A stretch of DNA of 64,000 nt from an uncultured Muribaculaceae bacterium. GTDB lineage: Bacteria; Bacteroidota; Bacteroidia; Bacteroidales; Muribaculaceae. Under the pieces are notes generated by a model. The model searched no databases and was not told where the DNA came from. It saw only the letters and a list, made by a program, of their open reading frames with translations. The position numbers and the translations under genes were made by a program. This document shows, one piece after another, positions 11,501 to 19,360 of the stretch. Position 1 is the first letter of the stretch, and each line of letters opens with the position of its first letter. Where the stretch lies: positions 145,475 through 209,474 of the forward strand of contig CAJOFM010000001.1 in assembly GCA_905233915.1 (NCBI GenBank), written 5' to 3'.

Positions 11501-11736
11501 ATGCGCCTCACCTGGCCATCGACGAGCATCTCACAGGCGCCGCACTTGCCGATACCGCACTCCAGACTGCGATTGCGACCTGTTATACTGTGACTGTGCA
11601 CAATTAATCCTGCCTGATGCAGGGCAGCAGCAATGGTTTTGCCTTTCTGGCCGCGAATGGTTCTCCCCTCGAACTGGAATTCCACGAATTCCTCTTTTGG
11701 GAGGTCAAGAATAGGATGATTTTCAATTTTATACAT
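8515..11736 (-). CDS. Multi-domain oxidoreductase: 2Fe-2S ferredoxin-like, FAD/NAD(P) oxidoreductase, 4Fe-4S, BFD-like 2Fe-2S and DAO-type FAD oxidoreductase in one chain
   Basis: 'CGIGKCGACEMLVDGQVRRIC', 'AIIGGGPAGLACREQL', 'CIGCMQCVNHCPG', 'VCHCEDV...MGPCRGKRC', 'IIVAGGGMAGSAAFRYFAEAG'. Confidence 0.9.
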   Translation of the reverse strand: MYKIENHPILDLPKEEFVEFQFEGRTIRGQKGKTIAAALHQAGLIVHSHSITGRNRSLECGIGKCGACEMLVDGQVRRICITSVDGVKEVREIPKEYMPEGKPRAASETKIYKTTVAIIGGGPAGLACREQLTALGIPNIVVDNNATEGGQFNMQTHQFFFFEKEQKFGGMRGFDIAKTLAGDNHDGILLNNTVWDLLEGRRIALKNIVTQEVSYIDADHLVVATGAVPFMPVFENDDVPGVYTAAVFQKMMNQEHTLLGKRVLTVGAGNIGYLTSYQAMQAGATIKAIIEGMDHEGGFPVQANRVRRLGIPIMTSHVLIRAIPNEDYTGVTGAVIAECKNFQPIPGTERVIDDIDIINICTGLIPDNQLLVKGRSVFGRNVYGAGDAVRIGEGTSAVLRGKQVAYEVAQEMGLRFPYEDYLEVSRQYIDSQQRPVRLLDAPRVPDEERMALKPYVQINCLYGFACNPCTFACPQGAITKPTTSSVPMVDYDKCIGCMQCVNHCPGLAIFGYDKRKNVVFLPVEYEVEEGKEVFLVDDNGAKVGEGLIEKVLKKDNKTNVARVQATQVDDLNQVKGFIIKERYPEPLNLRPLTNPEEGKSFVCHCEDVDVQTLLAVVGDRKYISVDELKHTTRMGMGPCRGKRCVSRAKQILRAHGIEVTGDSTPRAPLANQVTLGDVYNGESQETFVFEHGSVIEKAETEIIVAGGGMAGSAAFRYFAEAGKRTILVNYDRGSTWRCIGGGRPAFSNPDISDIAMHNLEIFRDDQAHCNIDLKMTRYVNLVHDDATYRSLDASRAWSEAYMIDRKDFTKVISPYWNPNDNIYSHALISENCWQATPGRTIDYVRNVGKQHGGEVLEDCEVLSVQRVGDKYRVLVRRHDKHYVEYTCDHFVNAMGWGSEKFADMLGIDTQLYPVKHQAFITRRLPNMGVNGDSLDMIIDRRHYKGFNAVYGQQFLHTGQIIGCASPDCDAYEARQNLKYNSQAFLKIVSEMFAQWIPNLASVGFHAVWAGYYIEPRYIIDPEVGLLTGLRGHGFMLGQYLAKLYVDKYLGKPVPEYMKDLAIGGKGLSENAFQ

Positions 11737-11818
11737 GTTGTCCGGTTTATATGGTTATTGTTTCTATATCAACGGTTTAACCTCGACTTGTGCTAGCGGT
11801 ATGAGGCCATGATGTGCA

Positions 11819-11826
11819 CAAAGATA
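11819..11826 (-). promoter_or_regulatory. -7 element (TATCTTTG on minus strand) for the oxidoreductase gene
   Basis: TTG-N20-TATCTTTG; the TTG lies in the right arm of an imperfect palindrome (11841-11877). Confidence 0.55.
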
Positions 11827-11917
11827 GTGCAAGCCGAAGACAATGACAAGAAAATAATGAATTTTTTCTTGACATTGTTGAGGCGCAGCCATTTTTTGCG
11901 TAAAAGCAGTTTTTTCG

Positions 11918-11925
11918 TAAATTTG
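11918..11925 (+). promoter_or_regulatory. -7 element TAAATTTG for the WbuC-family cupin gene
   Basis: TTG at 11896-11898, 19-bp spacer, TAAATTTG; ATG at 11945. Confidence 0.45.
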
Positions 11926-11944
11926 CCGAGAAATAACGTACAAC

Positions 11945-12346
11945 ATGAAGATAATAGACGACAACTTATTGAATAATCTGGCCGAGGAGGCCAAGAAGTC
12001 ACCAAGGCTCAGGATGAACTATAATTTCCATCAAAGCCTTCAGGACAAATGCCATCGTTTTCTCAATGCCCTGGAACCAGGCACCCAGATTCCTGTGCAT
12101 CACCACCCTACCAAGGACGAAACCTTCGTCATTCTCAAAGGAAGGGTAAGAGTGCTGACCTACAATGACCAGGGCGAAGTCATGGAGTCTTGCGTGCTGA
12201 GCCATGAAGACGGCCTCTACGGCGCCGACATACCCAAGAACGTGTGGCACAGTCTTGAATGCCTGGAGCCATGCGTACTGCTGGAATGCAAAGAGGGACC
12301 CTTCATCGAACATGACGTGGATGGCATCCTTGAGATTGCCAAATGA
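11945..12346 (+). CDS. WbuC-family cupin-fold metalloprotein
   Basis: 'LEPGTQIPVHHHPTKDETFVILKGRVRVLTYNDQGE' and 'GLYGADIPKNVWHSLECLEPCVLLECKEGPF'. Confidence 0.85.
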   Translation: MKIIDDNLLNNLAEEAKKSPRLRMNYNFHQSLQDKCHRFLNALEPGTQIPVHHHPTKDETFVILKGRVRVLTYNDQGEVMESCVLSHEDGLYGADIPKNVWHSLECLEPCVLLECKEGPFIEHDVDGILEIAK

Positions 12347-12409
12347 TTTGGCCAGCAAAGCCCCATAAGATATTGAAACATCACTTATAAACATAAACTG
12401 TCATCAAGT

Positions 12410-13447
12410 ATGAATCCTGTAGCCATCAGACTTCTCAACCAGCAGCTCATCTCCCCTCAGTTTGACAGCCCTGCCGAGGTGGTCAGCCACATGGGTGCCA
12501 TACAGGCCCAGGAATACCGCATGATGCGATGGGCAATAGAGATGCGGACACGCAAACCGTCGGCCACAGCCTTCAAACAGGCTTTTGACAGCGGGCAGAT
12601 TATCCGTCTGCACTTGATGAGAGGCACCTGGCAACTGGTGTCGTCCGAAGACTACTGGCAGATGATCGCGTTGTGTTCATCCAAAGCCCTCGCCGTTACC
12701 ACAGGATGGATGAACAGCAATCAGATTACCCTACCCCACGAGGAACTGATGCGCGTCAGGGATATACTTGTCCGAACTGCGGCCGACAAAGGCAGTGTGA
12801 CCAAGGAAGATTTTGTCCAGGCTTTGGAGGAGAAAGACCTGCGGCTGGATGACCACCCATTGTCCTATCACATCCGCATGGCAGAGATCTCGGGCGTGCT
12901 GTGCAGCGGAGATTTGCTGCCCATGAAGGCCACTTATGCCCTCGCTGCCGACAAAGTTGGGCCCTCACCCAGGATTGACCATGACGAAGCCCTGATGCAC
13001 CTCACTAGAAAATATTTCCAGAGCCGCCAGCCGGCAACATTGGAGGACTTTGTTTGGTGGTCGGGACTCAACGTGGGCGAATGCAGAAAAGGTATTGCAC
13101 TCCTGGGCAACACCATACATGCCGAGAAGTGGAAAGGCAGGACATTCTACCTGACAAACGAATGCCGAACGAGGGGATTCAGAAAGGGCAAATTCCTCCT
13201 GATTCCCCCGTATGACGAATACCTCATCGGCTATAAAAGCCGTGACATTGTGCTTCCTGCAGCGTTCAGGCACCACGCCCACAACAACAGCGGGATTTTC
13301 AAACCCATCATTGCCCACGACGGCATCATTTGCGGCAATTGGACACCCTTCAAAAATGACTGCGACGTGATATTTTTCAACGATGAGTTCGACCCTGAAG
13401 ATGTGAAACGCGCCTGGCAATTGTACCAAAATTACCGATTATCGTGA
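12410..13447 (+). CDS. Winged-helix DNA-binding protein, AlkZ-like (HTH_42) DNA glycosylase family
   Basis: 'LLNQQLISPQFDSPAEVVSHMGAIQAQEYRMMRWAI', 'HLMRGTWQLVSSEDYW'. Confidence 0.8.
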   Translation: MNPVAIRLLNQQLISPQFDSPAEVVSHMGAIQAQEYRMMRWAIEMRTRKPSATAFKQAFDSGQIIRLHLMRGTWQLVSSEDYWQMIALCSSKALAVTTGWMNSNQITLPHEELMRVRDILVRTAADKGSVTKEDFVQALEEKDLRLDDHPLSYHIRMAEISGVLCSGDLLPMKATYALAADKVGPSPRIDHDEALMHLTRKYFQSRQPATLEDFVWWSGLNVGECRKGIALLGNTIHAEKWKGRTFYLTNECRTRGFRKGKFLLIPPYDEYLIGYKSRDIVLPAAFRHHAHNNSGIFKPIIAHDGIICGNWTPFKNDCDVIFFNDEFDPEDVKRAWQLYQNYRLS

Positions 13448-13555
13448 CTAGTCGTCCGCGCACGATTTCAAACAACTTAAATAACAAGGATGACAACTGG
13501 AACAACCTTGTTCAACGGAAATTCCCTGCCAATTATAAAAATAAAGCATTCATTT

Positions 13556-13587
13556 TTTGACCATTAATGTGAATTGAACTATCTTTG
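13556..13587 (+). promoter_or_regulatory. Bacteroidetes promoter: TTTG (13556-13559) - 20 bp - TATCTTTG (13580-13587)
   Basis: Both hexamer-like elements match the established TTTG/TAnnTTTG consensus with the usual spacing. Confidence 0.7.
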
Positions 13588-13593
13588 CCTTTG

Positions 13594-13876
13594 GAAACGG
13601 TGCAATCCTGTGCCGTATCCAAGACATCGTGGTATATAATTAGCGTTGGCTATTATTCAAACGTTCAGAAACTTGCAGGTGAAAGAACATGTTATCGGAA
13701 TAATGGTAGCGCTCACCTTGTGTGGGCGTTTTCCTGTTCTGATGACATAGGTTTCCTGCAAGTACCTTGAACGTTGGACGGGGATTCGTCCACCTTCCAT
13801 ATCCCGAGGTGCTTGCAGGAACGCTTTGTTTATTGGCCCAGCGCATTAATAATAACGACAACATTATTAATGCTTT
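13594..13876 (+). ncRNA. Candidate structured leader RNA / ncRNA upstream of methyltransferase-nuclease pair (family unrecognised)
   Basis: Hand-found helices: 13597-13603/13610-13616; 13660-13668/13767-13775; 13671-13679/13755-13763; 13689-13702/13735-13748; 13708-13716/13722-13730; 13775-13780/13787-13792; alternative 13753-13769/13805-13821; perfect 11-bp IR 13843-13853/13863-13873. Wobbles are all G.U on the + strand. Confidence 0.7.
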
Positions 13877-14986
13877 ATGGCAAACGAAAGTCTATCTAAG
13901 GCTAAGGAGGCCAAGAATGACGAGTTCTACACTCAGTACCAAGATATTGAGAAGGAAATCTCGGCCTATCTTGAGTATAACCCAGACGTGTTCCGTGGCA
14001 AGACGGTGCTATTGCCGTGCGATGACCCCGAGTGGAGCAACTTTACCAAATACTTTGCCCAAAATTTTGAGAAATTCGGACTCAAGCGGTTAGTTTCCAC
14101 CAGCTATGCCCCCGAGAGCAAACGGTACAAATATGGCTATCAGCCCACCCTGTTTGAGACCGAGGCCCCGCATTTTGACGCCGACAAGAGCAAAACCCAT
14201 GGCAAAATCTTCATCCTTGACCATGACGTGACGGGCGACGGGAAAATCAACGTTGAGGACCTGCAGTGGCAATATCTTGAGGGCGATGGTGACTTCCGCA
14301 GCAAGGAAATCTGCAAACTGCGCGATGAGGCTGATTTCATCATCACCAACCCGCCTTTTTCCCTTTTTAGGACATTCTTAATGTGGATTTTAGAAGCAAA
14401 CAAGCAATTCGTTATCATCGGCAACATGAATGCCGTGACCTACAAAGAAGTTTTCCCGCTGATTAAAGAGAATAGAATTTGGTATGGGTGTTCAATTAGC
14501 AGTGGAGATAGAGAATTTGCTGTACCTGATGAATATCCATTGACTGCTGCGGGTTGGAGAATTGATGAACATGGTAAAAAATATATCCGTGTTAAGGGTG
14601 TACGTTGGTTTACTAACCTTGACCATGGCCGCAGACACCAGCAATTGGCATTGATGACAATGGCTGATAATTTGAAATTTAGCCGTCATAAAGATATCAG
14701 AGGACGTGAGAATTATGAGCATTGTATTAATTATGATGCTATAGAAGTGCCATTCACTGATGCAATTCCAAGTGATTACGAGGGCGCAATGGGGGTGCCT
14801 ATTTCATTTCTTGATAAATACTGTCCTGAACAGTTCGAAATTTTGGGAATTGGATTAGAATTGGCCAATATGGAAATCATTAAGAAGAAGTTGGGCAAAC
14901 TTAATGGTGGGCCTCGTTTATATGTTGAAAGAGACGGGGAATTAGTTCGTTTATATGAAAGAATTCTTATCCGCAAAAAGCAATAA
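13877..14986 (+). CDS. Adenine-specific DNA methyltransferase, EcoRI family
   Basis: 'AKNDEFYTQYQDIEKE', 'VLLPCDDPEWSNFTKYFAQNF', catalytic 'DFIITNPPFSLFRTFL' (NPPF). Confidence 0.9.
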   Translation: MANESLSKAKEAKNDEFYTQYQDIEKEISAYLEYNPDVFRGKTVLLPCDDPEWSNFTKYFAQNFEKFGLKRLVSTSYAPESKRYKYGYQPTLFETEAPHFDADKSKTHGKIFILDHDVTGDGKINVEDLQWQYLEGDGDFRSKEICKLRDEADFIITNPPFSLFRTFLMWILEANKQFVIIGNMNAVTYKEVFPLIKENRIWYGCSISSGDREFAVPDEYPLTAAGWRIDEHGKKYIRVKGVRWFTNLDHGRRHQQLALMTMADNLKFSRHKDIRGRENYEHCINYDAIEVPFTDAIPSDYEGAMGVPISFLDKYCPEQFEILGIGLELANMEIIKKKLGKLNGGPRLYVERDGELVRLYERILIRKKQ

Positions 14987-14992
14987 GTTGAT

Positions 14993-16153
14993 ATGGAAAC
15001 GATATTAAGAACTGATATAACCGTTCGTGACATCTGCGAGGGCTTTGTCTATAACGAGTTGGAGGGTAAGGGCCTGTTTGGCTTGAATGGCAAGCTGACC
15101 ATTCAGCCCGAATACCAGCGCAACTACATCTATGCCGACGGCAAGAAAGATGTGGCTGTCATCGACTCGGTGCTGAAGGGCTATCCGTTGGGTATCATCT
15201 ACTTCATTGAGGTGAATGACCATTACGAGGTGCTGGACGGGCAGCAGCGCATCACGAGCCTGGGGCGTTTTGTGACCCATAAACTCGCCATCAAGGACAA
15301 GAACGGAATGATGCAGTATATCGATGGCTTGAACCAGGAGGACCGCGACAGGGTATTGAACACGACCCTGCTCATCTACATCTGCAAGGGCTCCGAGAGC
15401 GAAATCAAGGAATGGTTCCAAACCATCAACATTGTGGGCATCGCGTTGAACAATCAGGAGAAGCTGAACTCCATTTATTCGGGACCTTTTGTCACTGAAT
15501 TGAAGAAAGAATTCAGCAACTCGCAGAACGCCAACATACAGAAGTGGAAATCCTATATCCGTGGCACGGCTAACCGTCAAGACTTCTTGGAGCGAGCCTT
15601 GCAGTGGGTAAGCCAAGGCAATGTTGAGGGCTACATGAGCCTTCATCGCCAGGACACCGACATCACCCCCGTCAAGACCTACTTCAACGCTGTCATCGAC
15701 TGGGTGTCGGGAGTGTTCAAGGACGTGCTGCCCGAGATGCGCGGCCTGGAGTGGGCACGGCTCTACGAGGAGCACCACCACAAGCCCTACAACGTGACGG
15801 CAGTGTCAAAGCGGGTGCATGAACTCTATGCCGACCCGTTTGTCACCAACCACAAGGGCGTGTTTGAATACATCTTGGGCGGCGAGAAAGACAAGAGCCT
15901 GCTGAACATCCGCATCTTTGACAAGGCGACCATTAACCGCGTCTATGCCCAGCAGACCGAGGCGGCCAAGAAGAGTGGTGTGAGCAACTGTCCCGACTGC
16001 GCCTTGCAAGAGGGCAGCAACAGCACTCGCATCTGGAAACTCAGCGAGATGGACGCCGATCACGTCACAGCTTGGAGCAAGGGCGGTGCGACCGACGAGA
16101 GCAACTGCCGCATGCTGTGCCGCCACCACAACCGCTCCAAGGGCAACAAGTAA
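14993..16153 (+). CDS. DUF262 (GmrS/ParB-like) - HNH endonuclease fusion
   Basis: DUF262 '[23 protein letters not shown]' (I/L-DGQQR-T); C-terminal HNH 'CPDCALQEG...[34 protein letters not shown]'. Confidence 0.9.
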   Translation: METILRTDITVRDICEGFVYNELEGKGLFGLNGKLTIQPEYQRNYIYADGKKDVAVIDSVLKGYPLGIIYFIEVNDHYEVLDGQQRITSLGRFVTHKLAIKDKNGMMQYIDGLNQEDRDRVLNTTLLIYICKGSESEIKEWFQTINIVGIALNNQEKLNSIYSGPFVTELKKEFSNSQNANIQKWKSYIRGTANRQDFLERALQWVSQGNVEGYMSLHRQDTDITPVKTYFNAVIDWVSGVFKDVLPEMRGLEWARLYEEHHHKPYNVTAVSKRVHELYADPFVTNHKGVFEYILGGEKDKSLLNIRIFDKATINRVYAQQTEAAKKSGVSNCPDCALQEGSNSTRIWKLSEMDADHVTAWSKGGATDESNCRMLCRHHNRSKGNK

Positions 16154-16212
16154 ACTGGCACATCATCTCGTGTACATTGTGTAGCATCAACGCCCCGCCC
16201 TATTGGGCACCC

Positions 16213-16490
16213 CCTCTAAGCTTAGAGAGGGAATTTAGGTGATATCGGTTTCCCGTGAGGGACAAGAAAAAAGCCGCCAGGCTGTTAAGGTCAATCTTAG
16301 CGGCTTGGCGGCTTAGCGTGGCTGTCGCCCCGATGGGGCTATTGCGGATGTGTTGCACGTTGCAGGGGTTTCACTCGGCTTCGCCTGGTTCCACCCCTGC
16401 CTATGCTCTAGCCGCTCCTAACGGAGCTTAGAGTGCCTTGCTTATGTTCTGGCCGATCCTGGCGGAGCTTTGTTGACACTAATAATTCTA
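16213..16490. repeat. Composite intergenic repeat (palindrome CTCTAAGCTTAGAG, AAGCCGCCA/TGGCGGCTT hairpin, 'CCCCTGCCTATGCTCTAGCCGCTCCTAACGGAGC' module)
   Basis: Sub-modules recur at 26385-26640, 41960-42125 and, inverted, 43745-43890. Confidence 0.75.
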
Positions 16491-16499
16491 ACGTGACTG

Positions 16500-17504
16500 T
16501 TACGGCAGCTTGTTGTAGATGTCATCGTTGACAGGCTCCAGCCACTCGTTGGAGGCGCCTTCCTGCACGTCCTTGTGATAGGTGAGGTGCTGGAACCAGC
16601 TGTCCTTGGCTGCTCCATGCCAATGCTTCACCTCGGCGGGGATGGCAATAATGGTGCCGGGGGTCATCGCCACGGGCTCCTTGCCCCACTCTTGATACCA
16701 GCCGCGACCAGCGACGCAGACCAGCACTTGCACCTGCTTGTGGTGGATGTGCCAGTTGTTGCGGCAGCGGGGTTCGAAGGTGACGTTAGCGATACCGCCC
16801 TCCATAGGAGCCAGGTAGCTGTTGCCGATGAAATACTGGGCATAGGCCGTATTGGGTTCACCCTTGGGCCAATTGCTACGCAGGGTATAACCCTCCTTGT
16901 CGAGCCATGCGCACAGCTCGTCAACCAGCTGCTGGCTGTTGCCCATGTTCACCGCGCCCTGCTTGTGTGCGGCGAGTTGCGGTGCCACACCCACGAGACC
17001 GCTAAGGGCAGCCACAGTCACTATCTCGCGATCGGCGGCAGTGAGCTGGTCACCAGCGAAGATGTCACCAAAGAGGTGGGCCTTCAGGTAGTAGTCGTCC
17101 TGCGGGCAGAAGGTGTAGTCAAAGGGGCGGCCTGAGAGTTGCTTCTGGTTCTTTGTGCCCAGTTCATAAGCCTTGCGGGCGTCGTCCCACTCGACAGGGC
17201 GCTTCCAGGGCTTGCCCTCCTGCCACTCGGGTTTCCTGTTTTCCAGCACCTTGCTCAACACGCCCAGGGCATTCAGCGAGCGTGGAAATCCCGTGTAAGC
17301 ATATAGTTGTGAGAAAGCCTCTTTCAGCTCGTTGACGGTCACGCCGTTGTCGAGTGCCTGTCGCACTGCCGGTTCCAACCGTTCCAAATCACCTTGTGCC
17401 ATCAGGCAGGCACTTGCCGCCAATCCTTTCTGACGCTCGGTCAGCGTCTGTGCGTTTACTGTTGCCATTGTCAATAATGCTAATATTAAAGCTACGATTC
17501 GCAT
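16500..17504 (-). CDS. Secreted carboxymuconolactone decarboxylase-family protein with C-terminal cupin
   Basis: Signal peptide 'MRIVALILALLTMATVNAQ'; CMD 'VTVAALSGLVGVAPQLAAHKQGAVNMG'; cupin 'NNWHIHHKQVQVLVCVAGRGWYQ'. Confidence 0.85.
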   Translation of the reverse strand: MRIVALILALLTMATVNAQTLTERQKGLAASACLMAQGDLERLEPAVRQALDNGVTVNELKEAFSQLYAYTGFPRSLNALGVLSKVLENRKPEWQEGKPWKRPVEWDDARKAYELGTKNQKQLSGRPFDYTFCPQDDYYLKAHLFGDIFAGDQLTAADREIVTVAALSGLVGVAPQLAAHKQGAVNMGNSQQLVDELCAWLDKEGYTLRSNWPKGEPNTAYAQYFIGNSYLAPMEGGIANVTFEPRCRNNWHIHHKQVQVLVCVAGRGWYQEWGKEPVAMTPGTIIAIPAEVKHWHGAAKDSWFQHLTYHKDVQEGASNEWLEPVNDDIYNKLP

Positions 17505-17520
17505 AATCCTATATCAATTA

Positions 17521-18471
17521 TCAGTTATCAAGATTTACCAGAGTATAGGCCTTAGAACCGAGGCCAATCTGCTCCGCATAATCGGTGATGTAGGTGCCAT
17601 GCTGGCGGTTGATGCGCTCGATGAGGGGCTTGTTGTCGTCACCGGGCTTGCCCTTGTAGTTGAACACCATGTCAAGGCATGCCTGGTCAACAGCCACGGG
17701 GTCGAGCGACGCCATGATTCCCATGTCCTGGAGTTCCGGCTTGGCGGGATGTCCGTCGCAGTCGCAATCGACCGACATGTTGTTCATCACGTTGATGTAG
17801 ATGACATGGCCATTGAAATAGTTGTGCACCGCTTGGGCAGCGGCTGCCATCGACTCGAGGAAGCCGTCCTGGTCGTCGATGTGGCTCCACATCTCGGCTG
17901 CGTCTTCGGTGATGCCTGCCGAATGGATGTTGGCCTTTCCCGCTGTTGAAGCGACACCGATGCTGGCGTTCTTGAGCACACCGCCAAAGCCGCCCATGGC
18001 ATGTCCCTTGAAGTGGGCGAGGTTAATCATGAAGTCATAGTTGGGCAGATGGTTGCCAACGATGTTATAACGCAGGTGCTTGTGGTCCTGCACTGGGATG
18101 CGAATCTGTCCATACTCGTCCATCAAGTCAACGGCAAAGATGCTGTCAAAGCCATGTTCGTGGATGGTTTCCCAATGCTTCTTGGGATCCATGCGTGACC
18201 CGGGATAGGCCGTGCAGCACTCCACAATAGTACCGTTCACCTCTTCCACAAGGTTGCGTATCAAGGTCGGTTTCAAGTAGTGTGTGTTGCCACTTTCTCC
18301 CGTTGAGATTTTCACCGCTACCCTGCCTGTCGCTTCCACACCCAGGGCCTTGTAGATCTTGACCAATGACTCGGGCGTTATATCCCTGGTGAAATACACC
18401 GTGGGCTGTGCCAGCAGTGCTGCCGAAGTCAGCACGAGCACTGCCGATAAAAATAACCTCAAAGATTTCAT
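17521..18471 (-). CDS. DUF362 domain protein with signal peptide
   Basis: 'GRVAVKISTGESGNTHYLKPTLIRNLVE', 'HFKGHAMGGFGGVLKNASIGVAS'. Confidence 0.85.
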   Translation of the reverse strand: MKSLRLFLSAVLVLTSAALLAQPTVYFTRDITPESLVKIYKALGVEATGRVAVKISTGESGNTHYLKPTLIRNLVEEVNGTIVECCTAYPGSRMDPKKHWETIHEHGFDSIFAVDLMDEYGQIRIPVQDHKHLRYNIVGNHLPNYDFMINLAHFKGHAMGGFGGVLKNASIGVASTAGKANIHSAGITEDAAEMWSHIDDQDGFLESMAAAAQAVHNYFNGHVIYINVMNNMSVDCDCDGHPAKPELQDMGIMASLDPVAVDQACLDMVFNYKGKPGDDNKPLIERINRQHGTYITDYAEQIGLGSKAYTLVNLDN

Positions 18472-18496
18472 CATGTTGATAGTTTTAATTGTTGTC

Positions 18497-19342
18497 TTAT
18501 CCGTAATTCTCAATCAGATATTTCACGAACTGCGGGTCGCCAAAGGTGACGGTGCCCGTGTCGTGCTGGTTCATCTGGGCAATCTGCGCCATTTCCCCGT
18601 CGGTAAGCGAGAAGTCAAAGATGGCGAGATTCTGTGCCATGCGCTCCTTGTGACTCGACTTGGGGATGGCGACGATGCCACGCTGCGTGAGCCAGCGCAG
18701 GGCAACCTGGGCAGCGCTCTTACCGTACTTGGCACCGATGGCAGCCAATTCATCGCTCTTCACAATGCCGTCAACGCCTTGTCCGCCCAGCGGGCCCCAG
18801 GCCATCATGCGTGTGCCGAACTCGGCAAGTAACGGCTCGATGCCCTGCTGCTGAATGAGCGTGTTGCACTGGAGCTGGTTTACCATGGGCTTCACGTCAA
18901 CATAGTGGGCGAAGTCGAAGAAACGGCCTGCCTGGAAGTTGCTCACGCCGATGGCGCGCACCTTGCCGTCGCGATAGGCCTGTTCCATGGCCCTCCACGA
19001 GCCGAACACGTCGCCGTAGGCCTGATGGATGAGCAGCAGGTCGATGTACTCGGTCTGCAACTTGCGCAGGCTCTCGTCGATGCTCCTGGCCGCCTTTTCC
19101 TCGCCGGCGTTGCTTATCCACACCTTAGTCACGAGGAACAGATCCTCGCGCTTGATACCGCTCTTGCGCCAGGCGTTGCCCACGCCTTCCTCGTTGGCAT
19201 AGGCCTGTGCCGTGTCTATCATGCGATAGCCAACACTCAAGGCGTCGGTCACGCAGCGTTCACACTCGTCGGGGCTTACCAGAAACACGCCGTAGCCCAT
19301 GGTGGGCATTTCCACACCGTTGGATAACCTGATGTATTCCAT
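18497..19342 (-). CDS. Aldo/keto reductase
   Basis: 'GYRMIDTAQAYANEEGVGNAW', 'DLFLVTKVWISNAGEEKAARSIDESLRKLQTEYIDLLLIHQ'. Confidence 0.93.
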   Translation of the reverse strand: MEYIRLSNGVEMPTMGYGVFLVSPDECERCVTDALSVGYRMIDTAQAYANEEGVGNAWRKSGIKREDLFLVTKVWISNAGEEKAARSIDESLRKLQTEYIDLLLIHQAYGDVFGSWRAMEQAYRDGKVRAIGVSNFQAGRFFDFAHYVDVKPMVNQLQCNTLIQQQGIEPLLAEFGTRMMAWGPLGGQGVDGIVKSDELAAIGAKYGKSAAQVALRWLTQRGIVAIPKSSHKERMAQNLAIFDFSLTDGEMAQIAQMNQHDTGTVTFGDPQFVKYLIENYG

Positions 19343-19360
19343 TGTTCTGTGTTATATGTG

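Noticed and set aside
13585-13864. Small ORFs (61-74 aa, both strands) over the leader RNA
   Set aside because: They coincide with strong RNA helices and show no protein-like features; treated as non-coding.
13594-13876. Retron msr-msd interpretation of the structured leader
   Set aside because: No reverse transcriptase in the locus; structure alone is insufficient.
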